A DNA stretch of 64,000 bases from Pholis gunnellus (lineage: Eukaryota > Chordata > Actinopteri > Perciformes > Pholidae), in the NCBI GenBank assembly GCA_910591455.2, contig OU342808.1:9519904-9583903 (forward strand). The letters are read 5' to 3'. Position numbers and translations under genes: made by a program. Numbering within the stretch: the first letter of the stretch is position 1; every line of letters begins with the position of its first letter. Below, one piece after another: positions 50,149 through 62,567 of the stretch. Below the pieces are notes generated by a model. It saw only the letters and a list, made by a program, of their open reading frames with translations. It ran no database searches and was not told the DNA's origin.

Positions 50149-52752
50149 TCCTTAAAGAGAGCAGGCGCTGGCCTAAATGTCACCTGTGAGGGCTTATGAT
50201 TGGACAGATGGTAAACCTGGAGAGGTTAAAGTCGTGTCTTCAGGCAGGACTGCTGATAATGATGCAATGCTGCATGCAGTGTGAGATGACAAGATACATG
50301 ACAAAGATGTGACAAGGAACACGGTAAGGTATGAAGTACGAGTATGTTCCAAACAATTAGTTTTCTGATAAGGTATCTTTCTTTCTTTCTTCTGCTCACT
50401 TGCAGATTCATGTGCATGTTCCCATCTGTTGTTTGAGAGAGATGACAATACTTAACGATAACCGTAAAAAAGGTGCTTTTTAGGCAAGAATCTTGATTTT
50501 GTTTGTGCATATTTTTGTCCTAGTTTCTGGTTTTTGAAGGTAACTCTGAGAAACATCAGAGCCTAAATCTTTGCACAGCATAAACTTCATGGTTTATTGC
50601 TTTGGCTGACCTTTTAAAGAAGCATACCTCCCTATCAGAATTATAGGTGGGCTATGGCGTGAGGCCCTCAATGTGTCACCGGTGATCAATGCTTTTCCCC
50701 ATGTGGAGAGACAGGCGCACACTCACTGACACCCAAACACCCTCTCTCTCCTTTCCTTCTAACACATACACATTCTCTTTAAGGTCACCCCTGTCCCACA
50801 GGACTTAACACACAACTGTCCCCACAATTAGATGTGGTTGAGTAAAAAGCCTTTCAGATTTCAAAATGGGGAAAACTGCCTGGGAGCTCTGGATTTAATG
50901 ACTTGCACTACCCAGAAGCTAAATGTCTAAAGATGATGAATGGACCAAGAAAGGAAAACAGGTTTTGTAGTTTCATACACGTCTTTAATCACATTCCCAC
51001 ATCAGTTAAATCAAGAGAAGAAAACCTTCAAAATAACTCGAAGGTGCATTCATGCCCACTCTCTCTCATTGACATTTAGCTTTTTATCGGAAGTCAGCCC
51101 CATTAACAACATACTGTCATAAAATGTAGTGAGTTCTTTGGAAAACACAGGGTGAATGCTTTAAATTGGAAATACCTACTCTGCTCGGGTATAGCAAAGT
51201 TGATTTTCCCCTTGTGTTTCTAACCCCGGGCCTCAGGAGTTCTCGTGTAATCTGCATCTCTTAAAAAGCTGGTGTAACGATAGTTGCAGAGATAAATGGC
51301 ACTGCCTTAAATGACAATATAATGAACAACAGCACTTTCGACTACGCTTTATCACACTGACAGCGATCCTTGCAAGGAGACTACCAAGACATGCTGCTGG
51401 AAACGATTTGGCGGAGGCAGCAAGAATAGGCTGCTGCCACAGGGCAAGCAGCTGCCTCAGGGGTAAGAGTCACTGGGACGGACAGAGGGGCTGCTGGGAC
51501 ACAAGCTAACAGGGCCTGGCGGTGCATGCGTGGATATTGCCAAACCAGGCCCACAAAGACTGTGAGTGTATGCTGTAAAAAATAGGGCCGTCACAGATTT
51601 GCTAGAATCCGTGGCTGACATTGACAAATGGGGATCATTGTGTTAGGCAACATTAATGCACACATGGACAGCGGCATTTTACAATTGTTCCTCCGTGCAG
51701 CCAAAAGGATAAACTGCTGAGAGAGGAATGAATCCAAGATGGATGGAGTCTCTGCAGCTGGCTTAAATATGCTAATCTGACTAATACGATGCACAACAAA
51801 AACGCAGGAAATGATATGGTGCGATATATTATCTGGCCTGTCGGTCATGCGTGTCTTGTGTAACGATATGCATTCGTCAATGCTTTGTGTAGGACACGCA
51901 CAGTTATGTCATAGCGGTGCCAGTCCAACTTTAACTGGGGACATTGAGGTTAGTTTGCATCTAAACCGCTTAGTTTCATAACTTTTTGAAAGCAACAGAG
52001 AAACTGGGAAGTTATGTTTCTTTTTATCATCTTTTTCACTTTGTCCAGATCTTCTTGCAGACAACTGTTGAGCAGCATTACACTTATTTTCCCACAAAGC
52101 TGGCTAACGTAACTGAACTTGAGGCATTGAAGCATTACAAATATTCTCCGGTCTGCCGTCTCAGGTCGCAACAAAACTTTACAACAAAATTAATCAAAAA
52201 GTATAAAGCTCATTGTAGCGTAAGGCGTAATAAATGATCATGTAAATATCCACTTTAGTCCACGCAATTTGTAATTTCTTATTGTATTGTTCTGAGATAA
52301 TGATACAGTAGTGACTGGTATAGAGCAGAACAGAGAGAGAACATCGAGGAGATAATGAGATAAATATTGGACGTTTGGACTTGAGCGCTGGTTTCATAAC
52401 CGTTAGATTACTCTGCATGATTCATTATTGCAATGTTTGCCTCTTAGTGAGCATCTCCGTGCCTTTTCAGTTGTTTTTGAGGAGGACTGGAATGGAACTG
52501 CACCGTGTTATGCGTGACATACTGTATAAAGCCGAGCAGTGTTTTGGACGACATTAGAGAGACATTGGGGCAAAGCAAACAAAATGCAAAGCATACAGAC
52601 GTGCAGAGTAAACCCTCCCCTTGCTGCAAAATGGATTACATCCGTTGATGGCGGGTAACAAAATGTGCAAGTTAACACACAATAACTATGACACAACAGA
52701 GCAAGCAAAGGGGGCAAAGTATCCCCTCTTTCATATTCATGTTCTGCTGCTG

Positions 52753-52879
<127 letters not shown>

Positions 52880-54421
52880 TTTAGTCTCTCCACCACCACT
52901 CTAATTTATGTCTCTCTCTACTAATTATTATATTATCATTTCATGTCTCATGTCTCTTTCACAGTTGTCCTGGGAGGAAAAAACAGAGAGATGAAAAGTG
53001 AAGCGAAAGGGAGAAAGTCACACAGACGCCTCTGTGGACTGTAATTCACAGAGAGGTCCTTACAGCTAGCTTTGATCTCAGTTCAGATGTACTAATAGTG
53101 GGGTATTAGGGAAGATCTGGTCACCCTTTTATATGTCTTTTTGTGTATTTATATTACGTGTGTCTGTATAATATTGCTGTGTTTGGTAAGGGTCAGTCAC
53201 CCATGTAAATTACAAGGAAACAGCAGCCAGACATTGCTAATGGATGTTCTGTCGGCTCAACTTCCAAAGCAGGAAGGGTATTACTACCCTTTGGTGTGTA
53301 AATGTTTCATACACTTTCAAAATATATTAGTACCAATATGACCACTTTCATTCCAAAACATAACATACACAACACAATATATTACTCCAAATAACTAGTG
53401 CGGTTGAAACTGTGCTCACAAACTTGTACGACTGTTGAGGCCTCAGCCGTTTTCCGAAAGAGTGTTATTATCATTCTGTTCTGATGTGAACTCTAAATAA
53501 AACTGGATTTAAAAATCAGCGGTTGATTGTTCTTGTTGATTGTTTCATCATTATGACTGAGAATCTGCCTCGAGTCAAGCTCTGCGCAAATTGCAATCAC
53601 CCCCCGAAAAAAAACAATTTTAATCTCGATAAATGATCAAATATACATCAGCTAGAATAAATAGTATTACGTTCCATTTACAGTCTGGTGTAAAGTAGTG
53701 CCACAGTTAAAAAGATGACATGACTGCACAGGGCCATCAATATGGGTCTCTGACTTTTACAGTTAAACCTTGTGCAGCTATTACATCGTGTCAGTGCTTT
53801 ACTAAGTGACCATTACAGCTAATCACGTCTATAATGGTTTGGATGTAATTGTACTGGTTTCCCTGCTATCACACTGTGATGGCCTCATAGCCTGAGGCAA
53901 AACTTTTAGTTTTAAGCAGGCTAAAGCATTTAAAGAGCAGAGTAAAACAGGAGGATTTATGTGCGGAGCTTGAGTGTGTGTGTGTATGTGTGCAGATAAA
54001 GAATATGATGGCAAACGCTCAAATACGCCTCCCAGTTTCATCCACCGAATGTAGAATCTGATTAAATTAGCAAAACAAAGTGATTACAGAGACCTTTTAA
54101 AGGCGGAAAATCATCCACTTTGAGATGCTTTCATGGAGCTGAAATAGAGCCTATTAAAACATGGAGTAAAGAATTGTTTTGGTTTGAAAAGCCAATTGCT
54201 GCACATTATTTGCTAACCCCTTACCTTTATTGGTTTAAAACGATTTAATGCATGTATAACTTGATCAAAGAAGGGTCTGTAAGTGTGATAAAAGAGGTAT
54301 AACAATGACTTTTGGCTTCAGGTTGTGTTATGCTTGTGCTTTGAGACAGTTAATCTGAGTACAAACCCACGTTAAGAAGATTCCGTAGGCTTGTGTCTGT
54401 GTGTGCATGTGCATATCCCAC

Positions 54422-54596
54422 CTCCTGCAGTGTCCGTCTCAGTCGTAAAAGCAGGGTTTTGACAGCAGTGCAGTCCTGCTGCATCAGTCGGAGTGGAAGG
54501 GTCTCCAGCCCCGGAGGTAAGGGCTCATCTTCCCTCCCCAGAGCCAGCCCCGAGCTCCAGTCAGCAGGCAGCAGGCTGGTCGGACGGCTGGGCTCC
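54422..54596 (-). CDS. ccser1: CCSER1-like internal exon (QDCTAVKTLLL conserved segment)
   Basis: Internal coding exon of 175 bp: one base completing a split codon, then 58 codons. It reads EPSRPTSLLPADWSSG, continues through an acidic Pro-rich stretch, and ends RLMQQDCTAVKTLLLRLRR-TLQE. The acceptor (cctttcctccag) has a good pyrimidine tract, and the donor is GAG|gtggga. The exon therefore enters in phase 2 and leaves in phase 0. From memory of the family, human CCSER1 carries RLMLQDCTAVKTLLLKMKR followed by LQES at this place. CCSER2 also has QDCTAVKT but continues QLLKLKRLLH, so this exon fits CCSER1 better. CCSER proteins are large Ser-rich proteins with a C-terminal coiled coil and no enzymatic domain. 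The paralogue CCSER2 is associated with microtubules; CCSER1's own biochemical role is poorly defined. The preceding exon, which should encode the Ser-rich body, was not found between here and 64000. Confidence 0.88.
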
Positions 54597-54634
54597 CTGG
54601 AGGAAAGGTAAAGTGAAGGGAGAGAAATAAAGAT

Positions 54635-54800
54635 CATTTGAACTTGATCATTGACCCGTCGTCACTGCTCTCCACTGGCAACCAGTGGAATCTCACACAG
54701 GCCTTCGGTCGCACCTGATGGTGTGGATCTCTGCTTCTCTGCTGCTTCTGTATGTCCCAATAGTCTGCATCATATTGCAGAGAGTAAGAAGACAATAGAA
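54635..54800 (-). mobile_element. Decayed LINE fragment (L2/Rex-like RT C-terminal region)
   Basis: The minus-strand frame contains LQYDADYW, RSRDPHHQVRPKACVRFHWLPV and MIKFK with degraded spacing. The LHWLPV signature, preceded by an R-D-H-x-x-P-V pattern, is characteristic of the end of the reverse transcriptase ORF in L2/CR1-type fish LINEs. Frameshifts and substitutions make it a dead fragment. It lies 40-200 nt upstream of the acceptor of the 54422-54596 exon. Confidence 0.45.
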
Positions 54801-55325
54801 ATGAGCAATGACAGATATTTCTACATAGGCAGGATAATAGAAGGTGTAACAAAGGAGACCAAGACCTGCAACATCTCAGCAGATGCTCCACAGGACTCCC
54901 TTCTGTCTCCATTTTAATGAGCACTGATTTCTATAATAAGTCTGTTTTACTGTAAGATGATTTCAAATGGAACGTCAGGTGATAACTGCTCACAGACTCC
55001 CACACAAACAACATAAAAGCACACACAAATGCCTGCATGGGAAGACACACGTTCACATTAATGCATTCAGAGATCAAAGAAGCCAAAGCACAAAAGTCCA
55101 TCTGCGTCCAATCCGGCGTCTCACTGCCATTATCAACTCACAAGGATACTTCATTGTCAAGAGCTCTCATTCATTAAGGCCCATCACAGCTGTGTGATCT
55201 TGTCTGTGCGTCCTCATCTTCTTTTCAGGATCCTTAATGTAGTGTTTTGTATTACTTTGTGTCCACAATGCCTCTTCTGCAGAAACAACCCTGTGTATGT
55301 GTTTGTGCACGCAGCCGAGTGTGTG

Positions 55326-55327
<2 letters not shown>

Positions 55328-55372
<45 letters not shown>
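55328..55372. repeat. (TG)n microsatellite
   Basis: About 45 bp of TG. Confidence 0.95.
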
Positions 55373-55374
<2 letters not shown>

Positions 55375-56583
55375 GAGATCTCTCAGTTGGAGAGCTGCAT
55401 ATCAAACACCTTTCTAATTAACTAATTATTGACGTTAATTGCAGCAGACCTCCTGGCCGTTTGACAGCTACAGAAGGTAAAATCTCTCCAAAAAGGACAA
55501 GTTCATAAGTTACTGCTTAACGCCTGATTAGCAACAAACCTCCAGACCGATGTAGCTCTCTATTCCTCTCCACACACTTTAGTGTTGGTGTGGGTTTGAC
55601 ACACATGAACACCGACAACAGGGGGAGATCAAACACGGCTCTGTTTTAATTAACTGTCCCATTTGAGAACACAGTCCATTAAGCAGTAAACAGGCCTTCT
55701 GGAGCAGTATGTCTTTGGTCTCTGGTGCATGGCCTCTGTTCTTCTCACCTTCAACACCTGTTTAGTACCGCAGAGGACAGATATTGGGAGGAACTTTCAC
55801 CAGGAGTCAGAGTTGCTCAATGTCACAGCATTCCTCGTCTTTCTTTGGCCTCCAGCCAACACTAAAACTCAATTGAAGCGCCACAACTAGAAACACTGAC
55901 CTTACCCATAAGAACTCTATCTTCATAGTCATTCATCGCTCGGGGCCCACTTTACATGTTCTGTCAGTTTTAGAGTTGAAATTGAACCAGAAGCATATTT
56001 TTTAACCGCTTAGAATTTAAGTTGTACTTTATATTGCACCCGACATGAAAACAGACTCAAAGTAAAGATCAAGCTCTCGTTCCGTTTTGTTGTTTCAAAA
56101 TAATTATGTGAGTAATGTTTTAATTCGGTCTGTTACATCTTTGCCTGGCCACTCAAATATACAAAATGCAGCTGCTGGCTTTGAGTCATGATTGGAATTG
56201 CAAGTCTGTATGGCAGCTGTTAGTGTATCATTAAGATATTTACTACAATATTTGATAATTATGGGGAAAAGGCATTTTAATTTTCCACATTACCATTTGA
56301 GCATTAACATTTACCCTCGGTTAATAGTTCATGGATACATTTAGCACTCTTTTAACGCAGCAATAGTTATATAAAAACAAGTCCAAGCTGTTGAATTATG
56401 CTTAACCTTTCAGAGTCTGGTATGGCTAAGCTCATGGGTACTAAAGTGAGGAAACAAGTTACGTAACATGAACAGATGTGTGGTTCGCTAAGGATTCAAA
56501 TGTAGAGAATCTAATGAAGACAGTGGTACGAGTACAATGAACTTCAAAAGAAATAATGAGCAAATAATCTATGGTATTTGACT

Positions 56584-57013
56584 TTAAAAGGATAGTTTTG
56601 TGTCGGTGTACGCTATATCGAGAATATTGTCTCCACTTTGTCTTCCCGTTTTAGACTGCCCTTTCCAGCGGGGAACTGAACCGAGAGTGAAACCTATCTA
56701 CGCTCTCTTCAAAGCCACAGGACTCCGTTGACAACAACAGTACAGTTAATTTCTACTATCAGTTCAGTTCCAGGTCGGAACATATTCTATATATAGTGTA
56801 CACCTGAACTGATTTACATTTTTTAGATGTGTGTTTCTTTCAGATGTCTTAAACGTGTTTTTCTGCCCACATCTGCAGCAGTACATGTGCTGGTGATCAT
56901 GTCTGCGTCTCCAAACTGGGGGCGTGCCGACCGCCATCTACAGGAGGTAATACACCGACTATGGATAAGAACCTCACGCAAACCCCATTCATAACACCCA
57001 AACTGTCCCTTTA
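56584..57013. mobile_element. MITE-like nonautonomous DNA transposon with TIRs
   Basis: The left end reads TTAAAAGGATAGTTTTG and the right end CAAACTGTCCCTTTA, which are near-perfect inverted copies of each other about 430 bp apart. The interior contains GCCACAGGACTCCGTTGACA, TTTTTCTGCCCACATCTGCA, CTCCAAACTGGGGGCGTGC, CGCCATCTAC and ATACACCGACTATGGA, a block I recognise from a repeated teleost family. There is no coding capacity. Target duplication could not be settled by eye. Confidence 0.65.
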
Positions 57014-59456
57014 GCTCCACATTAAGTTCTGGAAATGCTGAAAAGTTAAATTTTAAAAGCTGCCTGCATCTTGTATCCATTGACAACGGTTAAAAAGCAA
57101 TTGCAGTCAAGCTTTCCATCACTAACAAGGGCGAGATGACCCTTAGTTGGCCCAAAGAGATTTTCCAAATGTCACAACTGATGTACCAAACGCCTGTTGA
57201 ATGTTACCCTTCAAAGTCATTGCGCTCTGAAAGAGTAAAACTATTAACAACGAGTAGACTATAGTACAAACAGGCCTATTTGTGGAATTAACTAAACGAC
57301 ATAGAATGCTATGAATGCAATGGCAAAGTTTCATAATTTCAGGAAAGCTGCCATCAAGAAACTGAAAAAAAAAAACACAAAAATGAACAAACAAATGAAT
57401 CAAATGTGAGAATAAACTTCAGTCCTACATTTCTCTCCAAAGTTGTGATATTTTAACAGGAGTGCACAAAGAAAGGGAGGCTGCGTTCTTCACCTTCTTT
57501 ATGGCATTTTCAAAAGGTGAGCTGAGAAATAACAATCTGCCGTCTAAAACCCACGCAGACAACCAGCGGGTTGAGTTCACCGTCTGCATATCAAGGAAAG
57601 GAGGACAGTCCCGTCAGTAAAGAGAGGCAGCCATAGGCGCAGAGACGAGGAGCTCGTTCTCATCACGAGGCCGTGTTCACTTTGACTGATAGCTATTTAG
57701 AGGGGAGGTGAGAGGAAATTAGGGGCCTTTTCGTCCCATTCTCCCTCTCTGTCTACCTCTCCTCCTGACTGTCTTTCTACTTAACGCTCTGTCCGAGCTC
57801 CCCTTTCTCTTACTTTTCTTTGCTCACCTGCCCCCATCACTCTGACAACCACTACACTAAACTGATGCAGCGTCAAAGCCTAACGCGTCCCCTCCGGGGA
57901 TTTTGCTTAGCACTTCAGACAAATGTCGATGAAGGCCTGCTGTCTTTTGAGGACAGGTGAGCTCTGTCTGTCAGACAGAGCCCGCCCCCCCCCCAAAAAA
58001 ACCTGTATTCATTGTAGCTTTTGTTCCTGCCTGGCATCTCAGGTGAGAGTGAACTTTCTCCATTTATTTCTCTGTTGCTCAAACCTGCTATCTAGGCTGG
58101 ATGGATTGAGTGTAAATAAATGGCATATGATCAATCAAGCACTCTTCTCTATGACAGCTTGTGTCAGGAGGCGCGGTGCAGCACCACAACAAAGTTGTTT
58201 TTTTGTTTTGTTTTTCTACATCTGCGTGTTTGTCTGAGCCTGACACTCTTGCCCTTTTTCGAACTCTCACCAGGGTTTCAGGTTTGGATTGTTCTTTTAC
58301 CTCATGTGGTGAAAATCAAATCCACAGAGTGACAGGAAAACGAGTGGGAGAAGGGTTCAAACAACACTCCCCTCCCCCGAAACAATAATCGCAGTGCCCT
58401 TATGCAAGGCAGTTACGGTTTCAGGAGACAAGAAGTGGAATATCCCTGGTTGGACTGTAACTGTGTTTTACTATCGGGATCTTTGTTCTCTTTTAAAATG
58501 GGAATGCCACTAAATCTCACCTACACAATCATTTCTGGGTCCTTTGTCATGCGGCATGTCTGTTTGTGATTGATGATTTTATTTTGCTTCTAAAAAAAAA
58601 AGATCTCCTATATAAAAAAACCTCTTCATCCATCTTCAAGTAATTTGCAATAGATTTGTATTGAATGTTCTGGCGATATTTAGTGTGAAAGCAGAAGTAG
58701 TTCATGTAGTGCAAGAAAAAGTAAGGATGTGAAGATTAGGACGATAGATGGGCACGCAAAATCCTTGACTTTGACGAGCAGCGCTGTCAGATGTGATTGA
58801 CAGTTTCTCGCCCAATCACAACTTAAAACCTGCCCAATTCAATAAAAAACAGCCCAAATCATTACTTTGCCAGAAACACGTGTAAAACCCTAAAACTGTA
58901 ACATGCGCAATAGAAAACACATCATAAGCATTCAAAGCTTCATATCTGCATCAAACAACCTAAGATAAAATATCAGATAGACTATCTCGACCCAAAACGA
59001 GTGCAGTCCGACAACCAAACACTGAAATTGCCTTGTGATGACGATGACGTCAAGGCAAGAAGGTCCTCCCTTATCCACCTTAATTCAGCAGAATAAATTG
59101 AGATGGATATCTGTTGAACTAAATGAAACCCAGGTTTCAGTGAGGATGGAACAAAACCGAGCGTTTCAATGACAGCAGCATTTGCAAAGACTTCCAAGCT
59201 CCGAGTGTTGGCACAACAAGCGGATTGACGTGTGAGTCAGTCGCACTAAGGCGAGTGCAAATGAAATGTTAGAGCTGGAAGACCCGCCTGCAGATCGAAC
59301 ATCAATATTTTCAAGGTATTACATCGAAGTTAGAAATTACAGTATTATGACAACACAAAAACAAAGAAATCTCGTACTTATGTCAATGGAAATTACCAAG
59401 TGATGTCATGCGTAATATTAAGGTACACAAAGGTGTTAAGTGTCAGTCCAAAAAAA

Positions 59457-59483
59457 GAGAGCGAGAGCGAGAGCGAGAGCGAG

Positions 59484-59559
<76 letters not shown>
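59457..59559. repeat. Compound (GAGAGC)n-(GA)n microsatellite
   Basis: Starts with several hexamer GAGAGC units and runs into about 70 bp of pure GA, suggesting spread of the dinucleotide from a hexamer array or the reverse. Confidence 0.95.
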
Positions 59560-59560
<1 letters not shown>

Positions 59561-59794
59561 CTGCATCCTGAGTGCTCATATGTGCGACCTGGTGGTTGTT
59601 GGTGCTCACCGCAGCTACTCCCGAATAAACTATTTCACTGCCAACGCGGCATTTACCGTCGTGTTAGTTGAAACAAGTAACATGTGTTAGGTCAGTGATA
59701 GAACAGTGTAGTACGGAAGTGTTTGAATCCTTATTTTTAGAATGAAAATGGTTTACCAATTTGGGCAAAATGTGCAATATAAATGAAAAGAGAC

Positions 59795-59903
59795 GTCTCC
59801 TTTTTTTTTTTTCTCGCTGTACTGAACTCGCACCAAATTATGACTCCGAAACCAGGGTATGAACCGAACCGAGACTTTTGTGTACCGTTACACCCCTAGC
59901 AGT
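59795..59903 (-). mobile_element. hAT-like transposon terminus (relic)
   Basis: Read on the minus strand this is TAGGGGTGTAACGGTACACA, then AAAGTCTCGGTTCGGTTCATACC, GGTTTCGGAGTCATAATTTGGTGCGAG, and TACAGCGAG ahead of a poly-A. The CAGGGGTGTAACGGTAC start with GGTTCGGTTC repeats is typical of a large hAT-like family in fish. The opposite terminus was not recognised, so this is probably a truncated copy or solo end. Confidence 0.55.
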
Positions 59904-60000
59904 TACAGAGCAGATAAAGTCGTTTTCCAGCTAAGCACGAGTCTCATTTGCAGGTAATTAACCCATACATACTGCATGTGGAAGAGCAAACACACACAAC

Positions 60001-60178
60001 ACACACACACACACACACACAAACACCAGGAAGTGCACGGCACAGTCGAAGACAAGTCTGTTCAGTGATGATAGATGTTATACAGGCATGGAGGCCGTTC
60101 CTCTACTCAGGGTCATCTGTCTTTTCACTGTCATGAGCCGATAGCCCGACACGCTCACTCTATTTCTATTTTTTTATA

Positions 60179-60210
<32 letters not shown>
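60001..60210. repeat. Two nearby (CA)n microsatellites
   Basis: CA runs at 60001-60021 and 60184-60210. Confidence 0.92.
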
Positions 60211-60215
<5 letters not shown>

Positions 60216-62483
60216 CTCTGAACAGGTTATATGTATGTGAGTGCAGGGAACAGGACTTTGTGATAGGAGTCAATTGGAAGAGAACACAAATGGACAAAGT
60301 CCTAATTTGAATGTATATATATGTAGCATTACACCAGCTGGTGGATGAAACTGGTACAGCATGGCCTGTCAGTGTGGAGCTACAGTAATTAAAACTGAAT
60401 ACATGGATCAGAGTGCAATTAAATGTTTTGACAGAGATTTTTCTCTCTTAAGTAATTAAACAAAGAAAAGCAAAAGCAAATAGGGAAGGATTGTGATAAA
60501 TGTCCCCTTCCTTACCATTGTACTCTTACTGTTCTTTTGCTCCGTCAGTCCTCACAATGCATTATATCGTCTTGTCTCCTATGACGTTTTCTTTTTCTCC
60601 TCTGTTTTCCTGTTCTTCATCTCTTTTCAATATGGAATTCCTCCTCTATTGCCCTCCTCTCCATCCTTCTGACTTACACCTCTCCTCTCAGAAGCCATTT
60701 CTCAATGGCGTTAGAAGTGATCCATTACACCAACCTGAAAAAGCCAATTATCTGCCTTTTTATGACTTTACATTATTTTACCACTCACACGGTGTTTTAT
60801 TACTGGGCTGTCGGCTCCCAGCACTGACACATACCTGCGCATCCACACAAGCAATAAACAACACAGACACACACACACACACACAAACACACACATACAC
60901 ATACACAGACAGAGGCAACAACGAAGAGACACACATTTCTATATGCAAACTTAGATGTACGTCTAGATTTACATAATGTTCAGTTAGCATGTGAATTGAC
61001 AAATAATGACTGCTTGTCAAATAAATGATGTTTGATTGAAGTGCACTATCTTTAGCAGCAGTGAAGAGAGCTGGGCTGCACCCTTGTCAATCAGCAATAT
61101 GAAAACTGCATTGTCTCGGGAATAATAACAGTAAAAAATGACGATTAAATACTGAGACATGGCTCGGAAGACAGTCAGTCTCGTATGCCAACTTTTACCT
61201 CATTACATTTTCACTGACAAAAAGAAACATATTTACGGGGACCATCCGGTACGTGTGCGTGTAATGACATCTGTGTGTCATGTGTGCACTTGTGTGCATG
61301 CACAAGCGAAGTGTAACAGTTTACCGCAGCTACTGGAGAATGATCGCCCTCATTTGTCACTCCTTCCCATCTGACAGACCGAGTGTGCTCATCTGCATTC
61401 AGCACCTGAGGCTACGGATGTTTAATGCTGCCATTAAACTCATCTCCGTACATAAAGTGCATCTGTGACTAAAGAGTGAGCACAAGCCAAGCTCCAGGCA
61501 GTGAATCTAATGGTGAATTCAAGAATTCAGACACAGAAAGGGGGAGAAGATAAAACAAATTTAATACGGCAGGGGTAACTTTTCTGATTAACCTAATTGT
61601 CCTTTCTGCTTTACCCAGCACTCTGAATCTTGTTTTGCAACAAAAAAAACCTCTATGCTGCCTGCCTCCTTTTTATTTAACCTTTACTCTACTCCTGCCT
61701 CTCACTCTATTCTTCCCTCTCTGATTTATATAGCCTTCTGACACTGTCCTTAGCATCTTTGAGCGTAATATTGTTAATCCTACTCAAACGCCAGCTATAG
61801 AGGAGCGACTTTGGGGGGAACACACTTGGACTAATTACTTCTTGTTGCTTGGAGAGATATATTTCATATTGGTCCCATGTGCCACATTACAGTTTCCTCT
61901 TTCAGAGAATATGGCCAAGCCACATTGCCCGACATGTTATCCTGTATTGAAGCCTTAAAGCAGTATTCCACTAAAGTAGAACATTCACACTTTTTAGCAC
62001 AAAAACCCTGCTATGAGTTCACAAAGTCCACTACGAAGAGTGACTTCCCCAGGAAATCTAACACGGTACGTTTTTTTATGTTTATTTATAGTGTTATGCA
62101 AGCATCATAGGATTTGTTTTACTCATTAATGAAGTTTGTCCCCGCTTATTCAAAAGTAATCCTGCCTGTTTGCAATCTCAATAATGAGAATTGACTATAA
62201 AAGCATGAATGCTAAAAGGTGACAATAGATCACAAAAGCAACCACTGGTTGACTGAGGCTGATTTTTTTTAAATATATTCTCAAATCAACAAATCCATGT
62301 TAGAAAATGCAAATTTTCCAACCAAAGGGAATTATTACTTCGAGGGCACATTAACTGTTCATCTATTCTATTCATTACTTAAGGACATGATAATTTTACG
62401 CTATTCACTCTAACGCTATAATAAAGGACCAGAATTTCAATAACCTTATAATGTGTTGTGATTGTATTTATTCAAGTAGAGAT

Positions 62484-62486
<3 letters not shown>

Positions 62487-62563
<77 letters not shown>
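62487..62563. repeat. (GA)n microsatellite
   Basis: About 77 bp of GA followed by GCGCGC. Confidence 0.96.

Positions 62564-62567
<4 letters not shown>

Noticed and set aside
58982..59197. ILTETW-like minus-strand segment as a LINE endonuclease fragment
   Set aside because: A single short motif with stops soon after and no supporting neighbouring motifs; chance cannot be excluded.
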